A stretch of DNA of 64,000 nucleotides. Origin: Nitrosovibrio sp. Nv4 (GTDB taxonomy: Bacteria; Pseudomonadota; Gammaproteobacteria; Burkholderiales; Nitrosomonadaceae). This document shows positions 57,733 through 64,000 of the stretch, piece after piece. The notes below the pieces were generated by a model. The model searched no databases, was not told the origin of the DNA, and worked only from the letters and a program-made list of their open reading frames with translations. The DNA lies in contig NZ_OCMZ01000002.1 of NCBI RefSeq assembly GCF_900215485.1, forward strand, positions 1,054,001 through 1,118,000, in the 5' to 3' direction. Within the stretch, counting starts at the first letter, position 1; each line of letters starts with the position of its first letter. The translations under genes and the position numbers were made by a program.

Positions 57733-59526
57733 TCAAGAAATCACCATGCGCTGGAGTTCCTGTTTTTCCTCGGGGGTAAGAGCGCTCAAGGACTTGCTGT
57801 GTAACGCCGCCATTCGTTGTTTGCGCTTCATTTCGCGCAACCGTGCCATTGCTCCGGCAAATTCCGCTTCCAGGTCTATACCACTATCCCATGCAAGAGT
57901 TTGGCTCTCAGCCTTTTCCATAAGAACACGATGGGGACTATTGTGAAAATAGGCTATGGCCGAGGGTATTGCGGTGTTTCCTCCAATATTGGGGTGAATG
58001 TCAATAAATTCAACCAGTGCCGCCAGCGCAACTGCTTCTTCAGAGTATTCCTGATCTTGCGGGAGCAATTCTCTATCCAGTTTCCGGATATAACCGGGGT
58101 CGTATAACAATACTTGTATCAACCAGCGGAAAGGTGAGGCAGGTTGCTGTCGTGGCAATCTTTCCCTGGAAGGGGAAGTCGAAACACGTCTGATCTTCAG
58201 TAAACTCTCCAGTTCACCCTGGCTGAAGCCACTAATCTCCGCCAATCTTTTTAACAGCATCAGCGCGAGCCCCGGCGCAGTAATTTTGGCAAGCAGCGGC
58301 TTTGCATCCTGCACGAGTTTTGCGCGCCCTTCGCTGGTTTTGAGGTCGACGCGGGCTGACAGTTCCCTAAAAAGAAAAACGGACAGGGGCAATGCCTGTT
58401 TCAGCAGCCCTTCGAAGGCCTCTTTACCGAAATTGCGAATGTAACTGTCCGGGTCCTCGCCCTCTGGCAGAAAGAGAAAGCCGATGGTCTTGCTATCCCC
58501 AAGCTGGGCAAGGCTATCCTCCAATGCACGCCATGCCGCTTTTCTGCCGGCATTGTCTCCATCGAAACAAAATACAACGTTATCAGTCTGGCGCAAGAGC
58601 TTCTGGATGTGATAAGGCGTTGTCGCGGTACCCAGCGCAGCAACGGCATTTTCAATGCCATGCTGAAAAAGTGCCACCACGTCCATATATCCCTCTACCA
58701 CGACAACCTGTCCTGCTGCACGAATGGCCCTGCGCGCAGCAAAAAGGTTGTAGAGCTCGCGACCCTTCTGAAACAGAGGTGTTTCGGGGGAATTGAGATA
58801 TTTGGGCTCTCCCTGCTCCAGGATTCGCCCACCGAAACCCACAATCCTTCCTTTAAGGTTAATAATGGGAAACATGATGCGGTCGCGGAACCGGTCGTAA
58901 CACTTGCCGTCATCGTTCTCAATTACCAGCCCGGACTCTACCAGCAGTGTTTTTTTCGCCTTTGCCGCGTAACCAGAAAATGCAGCCTCCAGATTTTGCC
59001 AACCGGATGGGGCATAGCCAATGCCGAAATGGGCAGCAGTCTGGCCTGTCAAGCCACGTCGTTTCAAATAAGCAATGGCACTTTTTGAATACTTGAGCTG
59101 TTCCCGGTAAAATTGTGCGGCAACGCTCGTTACCTCCAGCAAATCCTTGGAAGAATTTTCTGTTCCTCGAACGTTGCTCTGCGCCGAGCCGGTCGCAGGC
59201 CCCGATTCTTCAGTTCCTCGATGGAGCTCCGGTTGCTGCACAGGAACCTGCAGTCCGACGCGAGTTGCCAGATCATTCACTGCCTCAACGAAATTCATGC
59301 CGGCGTACTCCATCGCGAAGCCGATGGCGCTACCATGAGCGCCGCAACCGAAGCAGTGATAAAACTGCTTGGTGGGGCTTACCGTGAATGAGGGAGTCTT
59401 CTCGCTATGAAATGGGCAGCATGCAGTATAGTTTGCGCCGGCTTTTCTGAGCGGCACGTCACGCTCGATGACATCAACGATATCTACGCGATTGAGCAGT
59501 TCCTGAATGAATGATTGCGAAATCAT
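57733..59526 (-). CDS. dnaG: DNA primase DnaG
   Basis: The 597-residue enzyme begins with the CHC2 zinc-binding domain: TACCPFHSEKTPSFTVS and FYHCFGCGAHG. The Toprim core follows with VVVEGYMDVVALFQHG and VFCFDGDNAGRKAA, and a C-terminal DnaB-interacting helicase-binding domain ends the protein. It makes RNA primers for replication. It is the second gene of the MMS operon between yqeY and rpoD. Confidence 0.97.
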   Translation of the reverse strand: MISQSFIQELLNRVDIVDVIERDVPLRKAGANYTACCPFHSEKTPSFTVSPTKQFYHCFGCGAHGSAIGFAMEYAGMNFVEAVNDLATRVGLQVPVQQPELHRGTEESGPATGSAQSNVRGTENSSKDLLEVTSVAAQFYREQLKYSKSAIAYLKRRGLTGQTAAHFGIGYAPSGWQNLEAAFSGYAAKAKKTLLVESGLVIENDDGKCYDRFRDRIMFPIINLKGRIVGFGGRILEQGEPKYLNSPETPLFQKGRELYNLFAARRAIRAAGQVVVVEGYMDVVALFQHGIENAVAALGTATTPYHIQKLLRQTDNVVFCFDGDNAGRKAAWRALEDSLAQLGDSKTIGFLFLPEGEDPDSYIRNFGKEAFEGLLKQALPLSVFLFRELSARVDLKTSEGRAKLVQDAKPLLAKITAPGLALMLLKRLAEISGFSQGELESLLKIRRVSTSPSRERLPRQQPASPFRWLIQVLLYDPGYIRKLDRELLPQDQEYSEEAVALAALVEFIDIHPNIGGNTAIPSAIAYFHNSPHRVLMEKAESQTLAWDSGIDLEAEFAGAMARLREMKRKQRMAALHSKSLSALTPEEKQELQRMVIS

Positions 59527-59691
59527 TTATAGCGGATCAAACAATAGTGTCCCAGGGCGGAGTGCAAACAGAAAAGCTGTTTTTTTACTAAAGGAAACGG
59601 AAAAACGCACTCCCACGCGTTCTATACCCGCAATATTTGTAATTGAGCTTGCTGCAACAACCCTGCGATGACTATTAATGAGGTGATGATA

Positions 59692-60153
59692 TCAGGCGGC
59701 GAGCTTCGCTCTGACCAGAGCCGATACTTTGGCCATGTCGGCCCGCCCGGACAGTTCGGACCTGAGTACCGCCATCACCCGACCCATATCTTGCTGCCCT
59801 TTCGCTCCAACAGCGGAAATCGCTTCGTTTATGGCCCCTTCCACTTCGACATCACTTAGTGCCTGAGGCATATAAGCTTGTAGCACGCTTACTTCATATT
59901 TCTCTGCATCCGCTAAATCATTGCGCTGAGCTGCCTCATATTGGGCAATGGAATCTCTGCGCTGTTTGAGCATTTTTTCGATTACGGCAACGACTGCAGC
60001 GTCATCCAGCTCGATACGCTCATCCACCTCACGTTGTTTGATTGCCGCCCGCAACAAGCGGATTGCGTCCCGACGTTTGGCATCGCCCTCGCGCATTGCG
60101 GCCTTCATGTCTTCGGCGATTTGCTGTTTCAGATTCACAATGAACGCAACCAA
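59692..60153 (-). CDS. GatB/YqeY-domain protein
   Basis: The 153-residue product matches the YqeY family: VNLKQQIAEDMKAAMREGDA, then RRDAIRLLRAAIKQREVDER and QRRDSIAQYEAAQRNDLADA, and a C-terminal helical domain with SAVGAKGQQDMGRVMAVLRS. These are tRNA-binding-like proteins of unclear role. In many proteobacteria a gene of this type lies between rpsU and dnaG. The start could also be the GTG at 60138. Confidence 0.88.
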   Translation of the reverse strand: MVAFIVNLKQQIAEDMKAAMREGDAKRRDAIRLLRAAIKQREVDERIELDDAAVVAVIEKMLKQRRDSIAQYEAAQRNDLADAEKYEVSVLQAYMPQALSDVEVEGAINEAISAVGAKGQQDMGRVMAVLRSELSGRADMAKVSALVRAKLAA

Positions 60154-60201
60154 GCAGGACCTTTATGAATATGGGGAATTACTTTTTTCGACTGGCTTTG
60201 A

Positions 60202-60414
60202 CTAATAAAGTTTCGGCGGAAGCAACTGGCTGCGCAGACGCTTGTAAGTACGTTTAACCGCCGCCGCCAGCTTGCGCTTGCGCTCGGCAGTCGGTTTTTC
60301 GTAAAATTCCCTGGCGCGCAACTCGGTGAGCAGCCCGGTTTTTTCTATGGTACGTTTGAAGCGTCGCATAGCGACTTCAAATGGTTCGTTTTCCTTGACT
60401 TTAACAGTGGTCAT
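60202..60414 (-). CDS. rpsU: 30S ribosomal protein S21
   Basis: The 70-residue protein has the S21 pattern: [20 protein letters not shown], then [20 protein letters not shown] and a basic C terminus. It binds the 30S subunit near the anti-Shine-Dalgarno region. First gene of the MMS operon (rpsU-yqeY-dnaG-rpoD). Confidence 0.96.
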   Translation of the reverse strand: MTTVKVKENEPFEVAMRRFKRTIEKTGLLTELRAREFYEKPTAERKRKLAAAVKRTYKRLRSQLLPPKLY

Positions 60415-60569
60415 GAAGATGCGGTTCCTCTCTAAAAGTTAAATTACCAACAATTGATCACCATCCACCACATGTGTGGTAGTGTGATCACTCTAAATAT
60501 AGACAGCTTATTATTATATAACAAGTACTCATTACTGTCGTAAAAGAGTCATTCCTCCATTACTCTCCC

Positions 60570-61616
60570 TTGCTCGTACTTGGCATTGAAACTTCGTGCG
60601 ATGAAACTGGCGTAGCGCTTTACCAAACGGAGCGCGGCTTGTTGAGTCACGCGCTTTATTCCCAGACCGAAATGCATGGGGAGTATGGCGGTGTGGTCCC
60701 GGAACTGGCTTCCCGGGATCATATACGGCGGGTGCTGCCCCTCATCAGTCGCACTCTCTGCGAGTCCGGACTCGAACTGCGTGATCTCGATGCCATTGCC
60801 TACACCCAGGGACCGGGGCTGGCAGGAGCACTGCTGGTAGGCGCAAGTATCGCGGCCGCCCTTGGCTTCTCGCTGGAAATTCCAGTACTGGGCATTCATC
60901 ACCTCGAGGGACACCTCCTGTCTCCGCTGTTGTCGACTCCCGCGCCTGCTTTTCCATTCGTGGCATTGTTGGTGTCGGGCGGCCATACCCAGCTAATGGA
61001 AGTGAATGGTCTCGGGCAATACAGATTACTCGGCGAAACTGTGGATGATGCGGCGGGAGAAGCTTTTGACAAGACCGCGAAACTGCTGGGGCTGGGCTAT
61101 CCCGGCGGTCCGGCGCTCTCAAAACTTGCCGATGAATTTTCCCGGTCAGGTCAACCTGCACGCTTTCAGCTTCCCCGCCCCATGCTTCACAGCGGGAATT
61201 TCAATTTCAGCTTCAGCGGCCTGAAAACCGCCGTGCTGACACTGGTCAATAAACAGGAAATGACGCAGCAAACCCGAGGCGCCATCGCCTATGCTTTTCA
61301 GGAGGCCGTAGTCGAAGTGCTGACGGAAAAATCACTCTCTGCACTTGCAAAGGCCGGCCTTACTCAACTGGTAGTGGCAGGCGGAGTGGGGGCGAATCGT
61401 CAACTGCGCAGCAATCTCCGAGACAAAGCTGAAAAAATCGGCGCTACTGTTTTTTATCCAGAACTCGAATTCTGCACGGACAATGGCGCCATGATCGCAT
61501 TTGCGGGAGCGATGCGATTGCAATCATCGGAAATCTCAAGGCTTAAGCCCGATAACAGGTTCACGGTAAATGCACGGTGGGATCTGGAAATGCAAGAGGT
61601 GGCATCGGAATCATGA
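60570..61616 (+). CDS. tsaD: tRNA N6-threonylcarbamoyladenosine protein TsaD
   Basis: The 348-residue protein begins [20 protein letters not shown] and has [12 protein letters not shown] (metal ligands His), [35 protein letters not shown] and [13 protein letters not shown], as in TsaD. It transfers threonylcarbamoyl to A37 of tRNAs with other Tsa proteins. The start is TTG 60570, the only fitting codon for the conserved N terminus. It is divergent from rpsU with about 155 bases between. Confidence 0.96.
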   Translation: MLVLGIETSCDETGVALYQTERGLLSHALYSQTEMHGEYGGVVPELASRDHIRRVLPLISRTLCESGLELRDLDAIAYTQGPGLAGALLVGASIAAALGFSLEIPVLGIHHLEGHLLSPLLSTPAPAFPFVALLVSGGHTQLMEVNGLGQYRLLGETVDDAAGEAFDKTAKLLGLGYPGGPALSKLADEFSRSGQPARFQLPRPMLHSGNFNFSFSGLKTAVLTLVNKQEMTQQTRGAIAYAFQEAVVEVLTEKSLSALAKAGLTQLVVAGGVGANRQLRSNLRDKAEKIGATVFYPELEFCTDNGAMIAFAGAMRLQSSEISRLKPDNRFTVNARWDLEMQEVASES

Positions 61617-62219
61617 TGTGCTGCGCTTCCCGATACGCGGTTCGTTACCCGCGACCAGGCTGACAATATTTGACTTATGTCGCCAGATGAGCAATAAGGA
61701 CATTATAAGAACGGTGAGAGTACGCGCTTCGAAGCCGAGAAAAAATACTGCATAAACTGGGGCAAATGCGGCTGCGGCTAGCGCAGCCAATGATGAGAAG
61801 CGCCATATGGCCGCGACTGTAATCCAGAGTGCGACTGCCAGCAATCCCATCCATGGATTAAATCCCAGCAATACACCCAGCGCGGTCGCCACGCCCTTCC
61901 CGCCTTTGAAACGCAAGAACACCGGAAATAAATGGCCCAGAAACACTGCTAGCGCCACTATGGCAATCACTTCTTCGCCCAGCTCCAGTGCGGGTGCAAA
62001 ATGTTGTGCCAATGCTACTGACAGCCAGCCTTTACCGGCATCGCCCAGCAGTGTAAAGACGGCCGCCGCTTTTTTTCCGCTACGCAGCACGTTCGTCGCT
62101 CCTGGATTCTTCGAACCATACGTACGCGGGTCGGGCAGGCGGAAGAGCCAGCTTGCCAGTACTCCAAAGGAAATGGACCCCAGCAGATAGGCCAGCAGGA
62201 TCAAAGCCAGCAGCGTCAT
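61611..62219 (-). CDS. plsY: Glycerol-3-phosphate acyltransferase PlsY
   Basis: The 202-residue membrane protein has the PlsY motifs: [19 protein letters not shown], then [12 protein letters not shown], and [20 protein letters not shown], with several membrane spans. It transfers an acyl group from acyl-phosphate to glycerol-3-phosphate. Its stop overlaps the end of tsaD on the other strand by 6 bases. Confidence 0.96.
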   Translation of the reverse strand: MTLLALILLAYLLGSISFGVLASWLFRLPDPRTYGSKNPGATNVLRSGKKAAAVFTLLGDAGKGWLSVALAQHFAPALELGEEVIAIVALAVFLGHLFPVFLRFKGGKGVATALGVLLGFNPWMGLLAVALWITVAAIWRFSSLAALAAAAFAPVYAVFFLGFEARTLTVLIMSLLLIWRHKSNIVSLVAGNEPRIGKRSTS

Positions 62220-62320
62220 CTTGTTAGCGCCATGTTTGCAAATAGAATAGAATCCCTGCGCTGCTGATTCTACGTGATAAACAGCTTCAATAATGCATCT
62301 TGAATGGGTCTTAAATCCTC

Positions 62321-62680
62321 ATGGATATCATTTTTCTGCACGAACTCAAGGTCAAAACGCTGGTTGGCATTTACCCGTGGGAACTCAACGCCGAACAAAC
62401 CATCCAGCTCGATCTGGAAATCGCGTTGCCAACGGACCTGGCCTGCCAGACAGACAATTTCGAGGACGCTCTGGATTATGCCGCTATTGTCCAACGCATC
62501 AACGATACGCTTGCGCAGAAACATTTCTCCCTGCTGGAAGCCTTGGCCGAACACATTGCGCAGATCATCCTGACGGAATTCAAATCGCCATGGGTCAAAG
62601 TTAGCGTGGCGAAACTCAGCGTGATACGCGGTGTGAAAAGAGTGGGGGTGCGCATCGAACGGAAATCGAAATCGGTATAG
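62321..62680 (+). CDS. folB: Dihydroneopterin aldolase FolB
   Basis: The 119-residue protein starts MDIIFLHELKVKTLVGIYPW and has DLEIALPTDLACQTDNFEDA and the helix LLEALAEHIAQIIL, with KLSVIRGVKRVGVRIER at the end. This is the folate biosynthesis enzyme of the T-fold family. It is divergent from plsY with about 100 bases between them, the usual order in betaproteobacteria. Confidence 0.92.
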   Translation: MDIIFLHELKVKTLVGIYPWELNAEQTIQLDLEIALPTDLACQTDNFEDALDYAAIVQRINDTLAQKHFSLLEALAEHIAQIILTEFKSPWVKVSVAKLSVIRGVKRVGVRIERKSKSV

Positions 62681-62752
62681 GGCGCGCAGGCGACTCGAAT
62701 TCCCCGAAGTCATTGGGCTCACCGTCCTGGCGAGGGGAACGAGGACAGAGAT

Positions 62753-62779
62753 TTGCCATTCCCGAACCGGGAATGGCAA
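62753..62779. terminator. Strong inverted repeat between folB and CBS gene
   Basis: TTGCCATTCCCG (62753-62764) and its exact complement (62768-62779) leave a three-base loop. It lies 73 bases after folB and 80 before the end of the convergent CBS gene. No T run follows, so it is a possible bidirectional terminator or a repeat of the REP kind. Confidence 0.5.
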
Positions 62780-62858
62780 GAGTGCTCTACGAGGAGAACA
62801 AACAATTACGGATCCGAAAACCGCTACGTGGTGATCGCGGAATTGCAATTGTCCCAGA

Positions 62859-63446
62859 CTACCCCGCGATTAATGCCGCCTCGATTTCAGTAAAAGTCTT
62901 GGCAATTTCCATGGACGAAATTGTGGCGCCGAGCTGCTTCTCGATTTGCGTCAGTGAAAAAATGCCGCATACCGCTGACGTGCCGTCTACATCTTTCTCT
63001 ATCACCAACGTATGTTGCCGTCCCATATCCCGCAAACTGGCAATGACATTTCCAACCTTGGCGCCCTGAACTTCCTGGATAGGAATAGCTTCCAGTCGGT
63101 CTAGGGGGGTCATGATATCGGAAACCAGAATCTCATTATGCTTTACACACCGCTCCTGGATGAAGCGCAGGGGCTTTTCACCGAGAATATCGGTTGCGGT
63201 GATAATACCGCAGAGAAGCTTATCCTGGTCTAATACGAGCAAGGACCGTACGCCGCGTTGCATCATGTATGCGTTAGCGGACTCCATCGTCATATGCGGA
63301 CCGATTATGGCGGCATGGATGTTCCGCAGGTCGGTCATCACATCAAGGGCGGGCGACGTCAGCGTTACAGGTTTGGGCGGAGCGGAGAAAACTACCCGGA
63401 CAGTACCTGTGAGACGCTGTGCGGGAAGGAGGTGATAGTCGGGCAT
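62859..63446 (-). CDS. CBS-domain protein
   Basis: The 195-residue protein has two CBS domains: the first with VMTDLRNIHAAIIGPHMTME and VRSLLVLDQDKLLCGIITAT, the second with ILVSDIMTPLDRLEAIPIQE and TSAVCGIFSLTQIE. Such modules sense adenosine ligands or metals and regulate partners. The ATG at 63446 has GGAGG nine bases upstream. The partner is not visible. Confidence 0.9.
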   Translation of the reverse strand: MPDYHLLPAQRLTGTVRVVFSAPPKPVTLTSPALDVMTDLRNIHAAIIGPHMTMESANAYMMQRGVRSLLVLDQDKLLCGIITATDILGEKPLRFIQERCVKHNEILVSDIMTPLDRLEAIPIQEVQGAKVGNVIASLRDMGRQHTLVIEKDVDGTSAVCGIFSLTQIEKQLGATISSMEIAKTFTEIEAALIAG

Positions 63447-63818
63447 GGCATTATCCTCCGGCGTTAAGCGGAATACACCCGAACTCGACAAAATAAAGTT
63501 CAAGCATTCCTCGATCAAACTCTACGCTCACCACAATGAAGGGTCAATACGACTTTCGCGACCAACAAGGAAACCTCTGCAACTAGTCTGCAGGATTATC
63601 AGCAGGCACGACGTCGGCTTTTAGGGCTGGAATGCTCAAAAGCAAGGGGGCCAAGGGAGAGGGGAGCAGCAACGTGAAGAGCCGATTTTTCCGACAAAAG
63701 TCTGACGAAAGCCAGAGAAGCAGACCGCTTACGCAATGCAATTGGAGGCCCATCCATTGCGCCATCTCGAGCCCGCAAGGGCACTTATCAAATCCTATTA
63801 AATTCTCGCCAGGCCGAT
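63447..63818. other. Intergenic stretch without a supported gene
   Basis: Short open frames here overlap each other and have no ribosome-binding sites or recognisable sequence. The region is purine-rich around 63632-63680. I see no repeat, tRNA or insertion-sequence end that I could support. Confidence 0.5.
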
Positions 63819-64000
63819 CTACCAGTCATTGAATTCCTTTCTGCCAAGCAGCATCGCGGCGATAAGGGGCCCCTGGCTTGCGGTCTCGGCGGTAGTGAAC
63901 ACAAGGGTTTTGACGGTCATTTTCGATTCGGTGTTATGTGGGAAAACGAACAGAGGCGACAACTGAAACTGTGGAAGATTGTCTCCGGATTTCTTATAGA
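63819..64000 (-). CDS. C-terminal end of an unidentified host protein, 5' end outside window
   Basis: A frame open to the right edge ends with TAG at 63821-63819. Its last 60 residues include DNLPQFQLSPLFVFPHN, KMTVKTLVFTTAETASQG and LLGRKEFNDW. The amino-acid pattern looks coding, but I recognise no family from this piece. Confidence 0.5.
   Translation of the reverse strand, partial: YKKSGDNLPQFQLSPLFVFPHNTESKMTVKTLVFTTAETASQGPLIAAMLLGRKEFNDW

Noticed and set aside
63541-63700. Possible insertion-sequence end near the right edge
   Set aside because: The purine-rich stretch looked like part of a mobile element, but no inverted-repeat pair or transposase frame can be seen.

Overview
The window is most of a temperate tailed phage (about 55.3 kb of prophage) followed by about 8.7 kb of host chromosome. 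The host genes at the right form the classic macromolecular-synthesis cluster (rpsU, yqeY/GatB-like, dnaG and rpoD on the minus strand, with tsaD divergent, then plsY and folB). Their sequence and order suggest a betaproteobacterium, possibly an ammonia oxidiser such as Nitrosospira or Nitrosomonas; the genus is inference. The prophage ends at an isoleucine tRNA (CAU anticodon, 55328-55404), next to a tyrosine integrase whose gene stops 42 bases away. The left attachment site lies outside the window.

The prophage has a mirrored lambda-like plan. A CI-like repressor gene (41602) and a Cro-like gene (41528, minus) face away from each other across two copies of an operator with half-sites TTAGG/CCTAA. 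A third copy sits inside a strong sigma70 promoter 5.4 kb away (46976-47004), which starts the rightward early operon: small genes, YqaJ exonuclease, RecT, ASCH-type and nuclease proteins, HTH protein, excisionase, integrase. The leftward early operon runs from 41.5 to 32.1 kb: DNA-binding proteins, a SNF2-helicase/DNA-methyltransferase fusion, a replication protein with a candidate origin inside its gene, a C5 cytosine methyltransferase, NinB and small nucleases.

From 31.6 kb leftward lie the late genes: spanins, terminase, Ntn-hydrolase-like protein, portal, two appendage proteins (one glycosidase-like), scaffold, N4-gp56-type major capsid, decoration protein, adaptors, tail fibres, a lysis cassette (holin, SAR-type lysozyme), a tail-nozzle-like protein, more appendages, two HNH endonuclease genes, and a group of probable internal/ejection proteins ending in a polyvalent protein of more than 1,520 residues that runs off the left edge. 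The morphology is podovirus-like. Several intrinsic terminators interrupt the late unit, so antitermination or internal promoters are needed.

Downstream of the repressor, in the same orientation (42.1-45.3 kb), is an accessory block likely to be expressed in the lysogen: a Cys-rich secreted protein, a lipoprotein, a 255-residue secreted protein homologous to an ejection-cluster virion protein of the same prophage, a second small secreted protein sharing its C-terminal motif, a staphylococcal-type nuclease and an SRAP protein. On the opposite strand follows a DprA-like/phosphoribosyltransferase pair, a likely defence module. The secreted virion-protein paralogue is the most striking candidate for an undescribed system: a periplasmic decoy that could block DNA entry by related phages.
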